DNA from: Lepisosteus oculatus
Lineage: Eukaryota; Chordata; Actinopteri; Semionotiformes; Lepisosteidae
Direction: 5' to 3'
Assembly (NCBI RefSeq): GCF_040954835.1
Contig: NC_090707.1
Span: forward strand, 31,700,570-31,764,569
DNA length: 64,000 nt
Shown here piece after piece: positions 49,920-61,345 of this stretch (position 1 is its first letter; every line of letters starts with the position of its first letter). Under the pieces are notes generated by a model. It was not told where the DNA came from and did no database searches. It saw only the letters and a list, made by a program, of their open reading frames with translations. The translations under genes and the position numbers were made by a program.

Positions 49920-50660
49920 ATTGATGGAACGGAAGTGGAAACAGTCACCAGCTTTAGGTTTTTGGGAATTCACATCTCTAAAGATCTAACCTGGACTGTG
50001 AACACTGACTCTATCATGAAGAAGGCTCAGCAGCGGCCTTTATTTCTTGAGGTGGCTCCATCGAGAGCATCCTCACCAACGGGATCACCGTGTGGTATGG
50101 CAACACCTCTTCGCGAGAAAGAAAGGCACTGCAGAGAATGGTCAATATGGCCCAGAAGATCATCGGCTGCGGTCTCACCGAGATTAAACAGCTATATGAG
50201 GACCGATGCCGTGGTAGAATTCTGGCCATCACAGAGGACAGACACCACCCCGGGCATGAGCTCTTCACCCTACTGCCCTCAGGCAAGAGATATAAGAGCA
50301 TACGGACACTTACCAGTAGGTTCTTCAATAGCTTCTATCCACAAGCAGTGAGACTGGCGAACACATTTAGCCATCCCCCTCGGACCACACCAACACCATC
50401 ACCATCTACCTCTTTATGATTTCTTATCTATTGCACATCTCCAGTCATTGTTTACATGTCTGTATTGTTTACATTCAAACTGTCTGCATGTTTACTTGCA
50501 AAATTGTCTATTGTTTTACATTGTCTTGATGCACTGTTTGCACTTTGTTTTGTTTTTTACACTTGTTTTACAATCGAGAGACTTTCTGTAAGTAAGAATT
50601 CCATTGTACCAGTACCGGTTACATATGGCAATAAAGTTCAAGTTCAAGTTCAAGTTATTT
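49920..50660 (+). mobile_element. 5'-truncated non-LTR retrotransposon, RT C-terminus and 3' UTR
   Basis: FRFLGIHISKDLTWTVNTDS (frame 1) and WYGNTSSRERKALQRMVNM...LYEDRCRGR...HELFTLLPSGKRYKSIRT (another frame) are the conserved end of L2/CR1-clade fish LINE reverse transcriptases. One frameshift separates them near 50045. The 3' UTR ends in a (TTCAAG)n repeat at 50637-50656. A second copy of the UTR lies at 28605-28925. Confidence 0.85.
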
Positions 50661-51459
50661 TTAGACAGTACATTTTCATGTACATAACAGATTTCTGGAT
50701 CGGGTCACTCTGTCTCTGTGTTTAAGTTCCCTTTAACTTAAAATTCTAAATGCTTAAATGCCTGGAAACTGTGATATTCTTGACATACTGTACACGCATC
50801 TCTAAGTAGCCCAGCTCACTCAATTCATGATTAATTGCAACAAACTTGTTGAATTTGGACAGAGCTGTGTGCTAAGCTCAGTAAGTACTAGCTAGCACTA
50901 GCTAGCTCTTGGTATTATCCCTAATTAGTACTCTGCATTTCTTTTGTTGCACTTGACCCTCAGAGATCAGGAAATATAAAGATAACAATAAGGACCCAGT
51001 ATTGAATGTTACAGCACATGCTACCGTACTTCGAGGTCCCTCGTTCTCAAATCATATTACTTGTTACATCCTTCCATTAGCTGTTTTTTTTAATGGATCA
51101 ACACAGAAAGCAACAGAGGAAAATAACATTTGCTTCCATCATTTTCATTTCCTTTTTAATTTGGTTTAACTTATTTATTAGTGGTACCCAGGTATTTTAA
51201 AGAGCCTGCCACTAGGTGGCTGTCTGAGCCTTCTTGAGCTCCTTTGGACGGTGAGAACAAAGCAAGATGCAAGAATTGGACTTCTGGGGGAAAAAAAGTA
51301 ATCAACCAATTTCCAGAAAATTCTATGATGTAATGTAAGCATACTTAAATACATAAAAATATGACATTTTCCATTCTCTAATGATTACATTTAGGGTATC
51401 TCTGAAAGGCAAGTTACAATAACATACCCCTCTAATACACATACCCAAAAAATATTGTA

Positions 51460-51675
51460 ACGCATACGGCCACCATTGGTTGTGAGAGCTGGCTTACAAG
51501 CACGGTGACATCACCCCCCTTCCCTGTGAATAGCAGGGACCGCAGCCACCGGGCTGAAGGGAGATTTCCTGTTGAGTGGTGCCAGAGGCCTGAGTTTGAG
51601 TCCCCAATGGTGGGGGGCCGACCTGAGGTGGCAGAGGTGAGGGTGCATACCCATGTGAACCCTGGAGTGCTACAA
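51460..51675. repeat. Repeat family E, copy 2
   Basis: Homologous to 18836-19080, from 'TGTAACGCATACGGCCACC' to 'GTGCTACAAT'. It lacks the A-box-like part. Confidence 0.75.
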
Positions 51676-52403
51676 TATTTTTTCTTCAATATTTCCTTTA
51701 GTTTTGTTCTTATTGATAGAAATTTCTCTGAAATTTTCATTAAGGGTATTGTTACCTCATATTGTGGTAATAATGTTGCATTAACTATTAGATTGATTAC
51801 GGCACTATTATATTAACTAGAATGACTTAAAACCAACTAGAATGATTTTAAGATAGTCTTAACCTTCACCCCTAAATTAAACTGTAAAAAATTATCGAAA
51901 TTCTTGTAGTGTAGACTTTGAATAAATAATTGATGAATACTGATGAATATACATGAATACTATATCATAGCTCCCGAATCTATATAAGATTTCTAAGACT
52001 TACACCATATTGCACAAACATAGGATTACAAACATATAAAAATATGTATTAAAATTGTTTGAGAAGCATATGGGGTTTCATCTACATGGGTGTTTGAGAG
52101 CAAATTTAAGGTGGTGCATGGAAGACATACTTGTTCACTTCCATGCAAATACTAACAGCAAATACGGTATTTTCTACTTAAGATACAAGTGGTTTCAATC
52201 AGAATAGTGAACTTTATACCTTTTCAAAGTAAATCCTTATCTGTTTTTCTGTTTGAGAATCTGTTAATACTGTACAAACTTCTAACTTTAGCTGAGCTGG
52301 CTTTGATGAGTCTGTTGTGCTCAGCTCAGGGTGATTTGTGCCTCTGTAGTAGCTGAAAAGAAAACTATGCAGCCTGCAGCTTCCAGTATTTGACCAAGCA
52401 GGA

Positions 52404-52418
52404 GATTAATAATCCAAT
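52404..52418 (+). promoter_or_regulatory. HNF1-like and CCAAT motifs upstream of UGT1 exon A
   Basis: GATTAATAATCC at 52404-52415 is close to the HNF1 site (GTTAATNATTAAC), and CCAAT follows at 52414-52418, about 60-70 bp before the ATG. Proximal HNF1 sites are known in mammalian UGT1A promoters. This is a motif match only. Confidence 0.35.
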
Positions 52419-52475
52419 GAGGAAGTAGCTCCTCCCTTCACCTTGTGCTGTTATTTCTTTCTGGAAATGAGAAAG

Positions 52476-53345
52476 ATGGCTGTTACACAGACCCAGGGAA
52501 AGAGTCCTTTAATTCTGTTCCTAGCCCTTCTTGGTTTTTGCACTTTTGGTTCAGCCAGGTCTGGAAAACTTCTGGTAGTACCAGTAGATGGTAGTCGTTG
52601 GAACGGAATCAAGGCTGTTGCTGAGGAACTGAGCCAGAAAGGCCACATGGTGACCGTGGTGATTCCAGAGGTAAGCATGCAGATGGGGCCAAGCAATTTC
52701 TACACCACCAAGACGTATCCAGTACCCTACACAAAAGAGTATTTGAAGAGCCTCCAGGATGCTCAGGGTAAAAATATTTTTAGCCAGAAGCCCTTTCTGG
52801 AAAAAATTACCTCAGGACTGGAGAGGATCCAGAATATGTCACATTTTTTCAGGCTGACCTGCGAAAGCCTACTGTACAACAAAGAACTGATGAACTTCCT
52901 GAGAGAGCAAGAGTTTGATGCTATTTTGACAGATCCTGTATTACCCATTGGAGTCATCGTGGCTGAATATCTCTCTCTTCCATCAGTCTACCTGCTGCGG
53001 GGGATTCCCTGTGGCTTGGACTTCAAGGCCACCATGTGTCCCAGCCCACCTTCTTATGTTCCCCGTTTTTTCACCAAAAATACGGACCAGATGACTTTTC
53101 CCCAGCGAGTGCTGAACGTTTTCGTCAGTGTCGTGGAACCTGTGTTCTGTAAACTTTTGTATTTTTTGTATGACGACATCGCATCGGCGTTTCTTCAGAG
53201 GGGTGTCACAGTAGCAGAAATGATGAGCCGTGCCTCTGTGTGGCTCATGAGGTTCGACTTCACTTTGGAACATCCTAGGCCACTGATGCCCAATATGGTT
53301 CTAATAGGAGGAATCAACTGTGCTGTGAAGAAATTGCTTCCACTG
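52476..53345 (+). CDS. ugt1a: UGT1-type variable first exon A (290 codons)
   Basis: The exon encodes the complete N-terminal, substrate-binding half of a UDP-glucuronosyltransferase. It starts MAVTQTQGK at an ATG in a good context (A at -3, G at +4). A signal peptide (about residues 9-28) is followed by GKLLVVPVDGSRW, CESLLYNKEL, FDAILTDP with the catalytic-dyad Asp, and PRPLMPNMVLIGGINC. It ends at donor CTG/GTATGC in phase 0, as UGT1A first exons do (human about 288 codons). Its product must be spliced to shared exons 2-5, which are outside the window. Odd point: residue 41 is Arg (CGT) where other UGT1 exons have the catalytic His of GSHW. A more upstream ATG (52467) is possible. Likely expressed in liver or gut from its own promoter (inference). 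Confidence 0.95.
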
Positions 53346-53421
53346 GTATGCCCTGTTCAGTTTTTTATTTCATTACAATAAACAGATATAGAACAAGTTT
53401 AATTACTTTCTTAAATCTTAA

Positions 53422-54044
53422 AGGGGAACTGCAGTCCCAATTTTTCAGACCGGTTCTTAAATCTCGGTAGCAAAATAAGTTAATTGACTAGAGGGGAAAA
53501 AAATGGCAGATTTTGAATTAAGCTCAAAATCATGAACTTTGTGAAAGTACTGTCACCATGTTGTTGCAAACTACATGAATTGTGATGTGATGCTGCCCTT
53601 CCTGCTCATTAGTCACTGTAATGACTAATGTAATGTGATGTATGAGCAAATAAGTACAGGTTGTGCAGAAGACATTTCACAGCAGAAATGTTCCAGTGTG
53701 ATCTGCATGCAGAGTTAACACGCAAGGTGTATTTGTTGGCAAAACCGTCTGGAAATTGAAAGCATTTCTATTGTATTAAAAGACATGTATTCACAAGTCT
53801 GCTTCTTTACTATGTCATAGGGGCACATATAGGGTCACCGGAAGTTTGTTGCCTTGTTCTGAATCGCAGACCGTGGTGTGGCATATACAGTACCTGGAAT
53901 TTTAATCTTTTAACCTTGGAGGTTTTCCAAGTTACTATGTCCATTTCACTCCTAATGTGGTTTGAAATGCCTTCATCAGTGCTGATTCCTTCTAAGGAAT
54001 AAATATATAATAGAAAAATATGAAAATAGCATCGCAGTTCCCCT
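53422..54044. mobile_element. MITE-like element with TTAA target duplication
   Basis: TTAA at 53418-53421 and at 54045-54048 flank an 11-bp perfect terminal inverted repeat (AGGGGAACTGC / GCAGTTCCCCT). The 623-bp interior has no ORF. TTAA duplication points to a piggyBac- or Kolobok-type mobiliser. It sits 76 bp past the donor of UGT1 exon A. Confidence 0.85.
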
Positions 54045-54048
54045 TTAA

Positions 54049-55719
54049 GCTTTCATTGGCTGTTGATTCAATGGAAACAGTAATATTTCACATGTCTGTG
54101 AAAAAACATAAAAACAAATTGAGAGGAGGTTATTTGACCCGTCTAACCCATGTGGTAGCTCAAAAGGAATAACAGCATCCAAAATCAGATGCTTTGTGAG
54201 TGTTTATTGAGTATTTACTGTATACAGTACGTGCCTTGTTAAGGGGCAGCTTCATGGCCATAGTACAAGGAGGGTCAGAGCCCCATTCAGAGAGAGAAAG
54301 TAAGGAAGGGGTAGCTGCAAAGATGGAGATGGGGGTGGAGGTGGGACGAATGCAATGAAACTGAGAAGAGACGATATAAATAAAGCAAAAGCCAGCAATG
54401 ACTGTGATTTAAAACATTTCGTCTGTCGTTAAGCCTCCTGATCATTAGTTAAAAAATTCTATTTAATGCTTGATTGAAGATTTGTTTTCTATCCGTTTCT
54501 TAAAAGAAGCCGGGGTTTCAACTTCAACACGGCTAGTTCCAAAGTCTTGCAACCTTTTGTGCAAAAAAGTGTCTCTTGCTCTCAAATTTAATTTCACTTC
54601 CACATAGTTTGTCTTAATTATAAACTTCATCTGCAAAGTATCGTATATTCATCGCTGATATTTGCTCCCACAGAGCAAAACCAAAAAATCAGGAAACGTG
54701 TAAATCTGAATTTCCAGCCTCTCTGTTTTATACACAGTTTTATGTGGACATTTTCCATTCCAAATCATCAATTACTTAATTTCTGAGAAATAACAGGCTG
54801 AATTTGTAATGAAGACTGTTAAGGAACAAATACATGTAAATTCCACACTGAAGAGTAAAAAGAAGAAACATAATGTTTGGGCTGTTGAAACCTTCTTCAG
54901 GACTGAGGAAGCTAGTAAGGATATAAAGCATAAGAGAAAGAGGGAAAAGGATAGAGCTCATGAGAATGAGCACAGAGCAGATGAGAAAAACAACATTTTA
55001 TCACACAAAAGTATCAGGCAGTAAAAACTAAGAAAATCCTAAAAAGAAGGGGATTTTCTAGAAATTTCAAAGATTTATAATACAAACAATGCTGTGTAAA
55101 ATACTGAGAAATAACTCCCAAAATTACATTTCACGTTCAATGTCGAGCTCATCAAAATATATGTGAATATTTGGGCATCCTTTTTCATTTTGAGAGCAGG
55201 GTGGTGTTTTTTTTTGCAGATTATTTTGTACATTCTTAGCCAAATAAACAGTGGCTTTTAAAAGCATTCAGACCCTTCCTGTTACCCTGCAGGCAGTGCT
55301 GTGTGATAGGCTGACAGGCCAGAATGTCCGGGAGATTCCAGAGAGCCGAGGAGGCAGCCAGGCCCAGGTGACTTAGTGTTGAGAGATGAGCAGGCAGGCA
55401 GGATATCAGGGTTTGATATTTGGCCATCGGTGGTGGAGAGAAGTCCCCATTAACTGTAAAGCACTCAGAAAAGCACTATATAATGCAAGTGTAATGAATT
55501 CAGATTATTAAGTTAATAATAATAATGTTATTATTATTAAGATGCAGATTGATGGGATGAATGGCTGCCTGATTGAAACGCAAGGCTGGCTGCAGACCTC
55601 TTGTGGCACGAGGAAGCCTAAAAGAAACAATTCCTAAATGTCCCATTTAGTGAAATTACAAAACGATGCATAGACTGTACATCTTTTTAAACTCAAGCAT
55701 TTCTTTAAAACCCGGATGC
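54049..55719. other. Spacer between UGT1 exons A and B, left part
   Basis: No gene. Contains the 'GAAACCTTCTTCAGGACTGA' dispersed-repeat fragment (54845-54905) and a family-A SINE tail (about 55425-55530, followed by ATT repeats). Confidence 0.5.
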
Positions 55720-56600
55720 TCAAAATGGCAAAAAACTAAAGAGAAAGAATTGAAATGTGTTGTTTGCATACATTTTCAACCCTCTGAACTCAATGTTCGG
55801 TGGAAGCACATTTAGAGGCAAGTCTTTTTGGGTAAATCTCTACCAACTTGCCACACTGGCTTCACACAATCTTTGCCTAATCTTCTTGGTAGATTTACTC
55901 AAGCTTCCTTAAGCTACTTATGCACAGCAGTTTTCAAGTCTTTCCATGAATTCTTAAAAGGATCTTTGACTCTCTTTCTTTCTCTTAAGTCCCTCTTATT
56001 CTTATTCTTAAGTAGTTCTGGCCTTGTGCTTTGGATCATTGTAAAGGTAAATTTCTGTCACTTTTGTCACATGTTGGCAGTATCACTTTAGTGCTTTCTT
56101 GCAAACCCTATGTGGGATGTGAGTGTAAATCTTTCAGTGCCAGTTCATGCCTCCTTTGCATATTGCCTGGAAATATTGCTGACCTCTGGACATGTTTCCC
56201 TATATCAACCACTGAAAATCTTTTCAAACTCACCGTTAGCCTCATGGTGGCTACCCTAACCAGTTTCCACTTCACTGCTTTAATTTACAGCTGCACAGTA
56301 TGAATGGACAACCAGACCTTGTCAGTGTCTGGATGCCTTCCAATTCCTAATGACCATGACAGCACCATGACGGTACCATGCTGAAAGAGATTTTTCAAAT
56401 GCTTTCATACACTTCTTCTGATCTGTGCTTTTAAAAATCTTATCCCTGAGTTGCATTGAAAGCTCTTTGTTCTTGGGTGAATCTTTGCTTGTAACTCACA
56501 ATTTATAGAGACAGGAGTATCTATTCTGAAATCATGGGAGCCACTATTATTGCAACAGGACTTAAAGCTCTCTGCCAGTCCTTTCTTCTAAACCCAAACT
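55720..56600 (-). mobile_element. Decayed Tc1-type transposon
   Basis: The plus strand shows antisense Tc1 features in order: 'TCTACCAACTTGCCACACTG', 'TTGTGCTTTGGATCATTGTA', 'CCATGACGGTACCATGCTGA' and the flank 'GATCTGTGCTTTTAAAAATC'. No intact frame remains. Confidence 0.7.
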
Positions 56601-57607
56601 GTCAACACAATTTTTAATTATGCTTTCTAAAAACAGTTTTACATTTCAAGAAAGGATTAGGAGGCAGTAAAGAAATGAAAACTGTAAGGGCTTTACTAAA
56701 CTTTACATTTACTTTAATGATTCAGTAAATGTCTCTGGTGAGACTGAAAGAGTTTCTGTAGCTGCTGATTTATTGAAATGGCGTACAAAGGGAACTGTAA
56801 GAAAGGTTCCTTCTTACCAAAGTCTTTTGATAAAGCTGTATGTGAAACATGTGATCCTTCACCTAGTCCCAGCAATGACACATATCCCCTTTACTCTGTT
56901 AAGATGGAGTGTTTGGGGCTTGTAAACTGAAGGGATTAAGAATTAACTACCTTATCTATGAATTCAATGGGGAAGAGGTAATGTAGTGGGTTACCCAATT
57001 GTATGCACTTCACCTACTATACTGTAGCTTCTCTCTCACTCAAGACACCATAGAGTGTAAATGTAGTGTTGCTTTGGCCTATGGCATGGGACATACATAC
57101 AGTAAAACCGAAAAATAATGAATAGATGAAGCATTTCTTTAATGGCCATATTCAGAGCAATACTGCTGGAGGAATTTCTCCAAGAAAAATATATTAATCT
57201 GTTCTCCCCGTGAAGAGTCTTTGAAAACGTCAAAACAGATATGAATTGACACATTTGCAGTAAATAGCAGAATGCTAGGACATATTTTTACATTAATTAC
57301 CATGCCTGTGAAATAAACATAGACCCATTGATTCCCCCTTTAGGTAATGCAATTCAAAGTATTTTTATTTCACACAGTTTACCTTTAAGTGAAGTGGCAA
57401 AGACCAGAAATCTACAAGGAAAAAATGAAGACTGAGCTGTGCAAATAGTGAAATGTGTGTAGGGGTATTAAAACCTTACTATGATTCTCAAATACAAAGA
57501 ATGTTCGCATCCATCTGCTGCTTCTCCTATGCCAGCCTTTCACAAGTACTTAGCTAAGTTAGTACTCAACAGGGCTGCCGTATTTTGAAAGGGAATGACT
57601 GAAGTAG
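56601..57607. other. Spacer, no feature recognised
   Basis: AT-rich sequence with no supported gene, repeat or regulatory motif. Confidence 0.5.
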
Positions 57608-57945
57608 GACAGCATGGTGACACAGTGGCTAGCATCGCCGCCTTGCAGAGCTGGGGTCCGGAGTTCAATTCTGACCCTCGGGGGCTATCTGTTTGCAGTG
57701 TGTGTGTTCTCCCCGTGTTTGTGTGGGTTTCCTGCAGGTCTCCAGATCAGTCCAAAGACATGCTGGTAGGCTAATTGGCTGTTGGAAGAATTGGCTCTGG
57801 TGTGAGTGTGAGTCTGTGTCTATGTGTGCCAAGCAATGGACTGGTGTCCTATTTATGGTGTACCCTGACTTGTGCCCATTGCTTGCAGAGATATGCTCTG
57901 GCTCCCAAATGACACTGTATTGGGTGAAGTGGTTATAAAATGGAT
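57608..57945 (+). repeat. tRNA-headed dispersed repeat (family B), well preserved
   Basis: Head 'GACAGCATGGTGACACAGTG', B-box-like 'GGAGTTCAATTCTGACC', then 'TGGTAGGCTAATTGGCTG', 'GGACTGGTGTCCT' and 'GGTGTACCCTGACTTG'. The most complete family-B copy in the window. Confidence 0.85.
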
Positions 57946-58235
57946 AACTGAAGTATGAACTGAACATAAAAGACACTTTCAATCTCAAAAAACGCAAGTA
58001 GACAAACTGCCCCAGTAATTCCACATCCATTTTCCCATCTGGGCTTTTCCCCTCAAAGCCAAAATGGGGTGTTTTTCCTACCAGCAATGCTGCCAAACTA
58101 CTGTATCAGGGATGTCCAGCGTTGTTCGCAATCGTCTGGATTGTGTATTAATGCTTTATTCTGTACACTGTCACCTCATTATGACCTCACCTGGTTTGAA
58201 TCAAGCTGATCCTTCACCAAGCAATGAGAAAGATA

Positions 58236-58576
58236 ATAATTGCTTACACTTATATAGCGCTTTTCTGGACACTCCACTCAAAGCACTTTACAGGGAAATG
58301 GGGACTCCCCTCCACCACCACCAATGTGCAGCATCAACCTGGATGATGCAAGGGCAGCTATTGTGCGCCAGTAAGCTCACCACACATCAGCTATCAGTGG
58401 GGACGAGAGCAGAGTAATAAAGCTTTCTATAGATGGGGGTTATTAGGAGGCCATGATAGGTAAGGGCCAATGGGAAGTTTGGCCAGGACGTCAGGGTTAC
58501 ACCCCTACTCTCTTTGAGAAATGGGTTGCCAGTGGGTTGCCAGTTGTGAGTTGCAGAGTGATATGGCTGCTGGCCA
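58236..58576 (-). repeat. 5S-derived SINE (family A) with internal deletion
   Basis: Tail at 58245-58300. The body jumps from 'CCCCTACTCTCTTTGAGAAA' straight to 'GGGTTGCCAGTTGTGAGTTG', so the middle is deleted while part of the 5S-like head remains. Confidence 0.88.
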
Positions 58577-59469
58577 TATACCCTTATATAAAGATAACTT
58601 TTCCCCTGCTTAGGAAACCAATGCAAACCTGCACGAAGGTTTATGAATTAACTGCTTTATCTCTGAGCTGAGTAGGGGAAGAGGTGATGCAGTTGGTTGT
58701 GTGGTTGTGTTGTTCACCCAGAGTTGCATTCAGTAAGTGGAACACCCAGGCATGGCAAATTTTAATGACTAATTGCTTTCAAAACAGTGATAAATGATCA
58801 TGCTAAAGTTTTTATCTGATGCCAGTAGCAGCAAACACTATACATACAATAGCCTATAGCCTAATAGCCTAACATAGGTTGTATTGTTTGCAAAAATGGA
58901 ATTGGATAAAGCAGACTTTCCTATCTCTTCTTCCAGATATGTCCAGTGAGGTATTGCTCAGGCTATTGGCTGTTGTTAGGAAGTGCTGAAGCATGTATCA
59001 GCAATCTAGAGAAGTGCCTGTAAATAAATAAAATAATATTTTATTGTTAGTGTTACAGTTTTTCTCTCCCTGCAGTTTTTTTTCCAAAGGCAAAACAGAC
59101 CGGACTCAACTCACATGCATTTAAAATAAGCTTTTTATCCAATTCGAATTAGAATCAAAATCAAATAGTGAGCCGTTGGGACATTTTACAGCACCCTCTT
59201 TTTCTATGACGCCTGCACAATAAAAGTTGAAAATCAAAGTATTTGATTTCCCGTTTTAAATCGATACATAAATCCCATTTTAAATCAATAGGAAAATTAA
59301 AGCAAGGTCTGCATGCCTAACCTGGGTTTACAAATTAACTACCTTATCTGTAAACTCAGTGAAAGACAGATAACAAGGTAGCACACACTCCTTGTTCTGT
59401 GTCACAGGTACAGATTTAGTAGATGTTTATTTTTCTAAGAACAGCTCTCGCACAGGGACTGGTTTCTGA
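58577..59469. other. Spacer upstream of the decayed UGT1 exon B
   Basis: AT-rich, no supported gene or recognised repeat. Confidence 0.45.
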
Positions 59470-60030
59470 GCATTGGACTTTTAGCCTGCCTGTGCTTCCA
59501 CACTGCTGATTCAGTGGAAGATGAGAAGCTTCTGGTAGTCCCAGCCGGTGGTAGTCAATCGCTGGACATGAGACTTGTGATGGAGGAATCAGGGCAAAGA
59601 AGACACACAGTGGTGGTTATTCCAGAGGTCAGTCTAACAACGGGGCCTTCTAGTCACTGTACAACCAAAGCTTTCAATGGGCGCCGTACATCCATGAATA
59701 TGTGAAAGAAATACAGAAGAAACACACGAATTACATATTCCTTGGATACACTCAATTTACTCTAAAAGGTTAGCGACATTTTAACAGCTTTAAATGCAAT
59801 CCAAAACATTACAAAATGACTCGTGAAAGTCTGCTGTATAGTCAGGAACTAATGCAGGATCTGAAAGAGGAGGATTTTGATGCCATTTTGACAGGCCCGT
59901 TATCCCCCCTTGGAGTCCTGGTGGCAGTTTTCCTTCCCTTCCATCTACATGTTGCGTGGAATGAGATCTGGCTTAGATTTTGAAGCTACCCAGTGTCCAT
60001 GTCCTCCATCTTATGTCTCCTGGCAGGGAA
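59470..60030 (+). pseudogene. Decayed UGT1 first exon B
   Basis: It follows exons A and C: EDEKLLVVPAGG, VVVIPEVSL then TGPSSHCTTKAF, then after frameshifts TRESLLYSQELMQDLKEEDFDAILTGP, then CPCPPSYVS. It has frame breaks (for example near 59680 and 59930) and stops. The catalytic-region GSHW reads GGSQS, and LTDP reads LTGP. Homology ends near 60025, so the last third and the donor are missing. It is closest to exon C, which lies 0.45 kb downstream, and is probably an older duplicate (inference). Confidence 0.9.
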
Positions 60031-60478
60031 GATGTTAACTATAACAAACTGTTTTAATAGTTTTAATACATGTTATACAGATTTAAGAAGATCCTGACAG
60101 ATGTTGCTGAAAACCTATTTGTCATCTCCTAGTTTTGATAACTATGCTTTAAAGTTTGACATCCTGTCGCTATCCAAAGTGGTTTAAATGAACCGATGTT
60201 GGCAGAGAAAATGCTGGAAATGGAATCTGAAAAATCTGGTAGGGATATATTTTAGGTTTTATTCATATTTCTTGAGTGAGTTTGCTGAGGGCTGAGTGTC
60301 ACTCACTAGCACTGCAGTAAGGTCTTTGCACTATCACACAGTAAGCCCCATCAGTTTCACCTTTATGCCACTCCTACAATTAAGTTCACCAATAATGACT
60401 TGACTTTAAATGAAGGATGGCCTTTGTATTTTCCTCTTTTGGAGAATCAGGCTCAGACAGTTTTCTGCCTCAGACAGC

Positions 60479-61345
60479 ATGGCTCTCACACAAGCATTAA
60501 GGCAGCATTTTGCAATTGGGCTGCTGGCTGGCCTCTGTGTGTTCCTCCTGGATTCAGTACAGGGCGGAAAGCTCCTTGCAGTGCCAGTGGATGGGAGCCA
60601 TTGGATCAGTATGAAACCAGTGCTAATTGAACTGGGGAAGAGAGGACACACAGTAGTGGTAGCTATTCCAGAAGTCAGTATGCAGATGGGGCCCTCCAGT
60701 CACTACACAACCAAGACCTTCCCTGTGCCCTACACCAAAGAGAAGATAAGAGAGATGAATCAGCTGCAAAGGAAGGTTTTTGAAGATGTTTCAACTCTGG
60801 GACAAATTAGGTTTATTGTGGGCTTTGTACATTTTTTTCAGAACTTCAGCAGATCAACATGTGAAAGTTTTTTTTATAACCAAGAATTAATGCAGGATCT
60901 GAAGGAGCAGGAGTTTGATGCCGTTTTGACAGACCCTGTACTTCCCTGCGGAGTAATTGTGGCTGAATATCTCTCTGTTCCCTCCATCTACATGTTAAGA
61001 GGGATTCCTTGTTCACTGGATTTCAGGGCCACTCAGTGCCCTCGACCTCCATCATTTGTTCCCACGTTTTTCACAAAGTTCAGTGACCAGATGACTTTTA
61101 CGCAGCGGATCGTGAATTTCCTAATCAATCTCCTAGAACCGTTATTATGCAAATTTTTATTCTCTGCGTATGATGACATGGCTTCTTCTTTGCTCCAAAG
61201 AGACGTCACAGTGGAAGAAATCATGAGCCGTGCCTCAGTGTGGTTGATGAGGTTTGAATTTACTTTTGAATATCCAAGGCCACTGATGCCCAACATGGTC
61301 CTTATAGGAGGAATCAATTGTGCTCAGCGGAAAGCTCTGTCATTG
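60479..61345 (+). CDS. ugt1a: UGT1-type variable first exon C (289 codons)
   Basis: Starts MALTQALRQ at 60479, with A at -3 and G at +4. A signal peptide covers about residues 10-28. PVDGSHW keeps the catalytic His (His41), and FDAVLTDP keeps the dyad Asp. The exon ends GGINCAQRKALSL at donor TTG/GTAAGC, phase 0. All hallmark segments are intact, so a full UGT1 protein would form after splicing to common exons to the right. It is a close relative of exon A (both have VSMQMGPS and MSRASVWLMRF). The protein would sit in the ER lumen and conjugate glucuronic acid to small lipophilic substrates. Specificity cannot be inferred. Confidence 0.96.

Larger units (their letters stand above)
47598..52475. 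other. Intergenic between the AGR gene and the UGT1 exon array
   Basis: It contains the AGR upstream region (including a possible exon at 48496-48540), a Tc1 relic (48715-49640), a LINE 3' fragment (49920-50660) and repeat family E (51460-51675). No other gene is supported. Confidence 0.55.

Noticed and set aside
60400-60478. Upstream in-frame extension of UGT1 exon C
   Set aside because: The frame is open upstream, but there is no better ATG. The ATG at 60479 is followed directly by a signal peptide, as in other UGT1 first exons.
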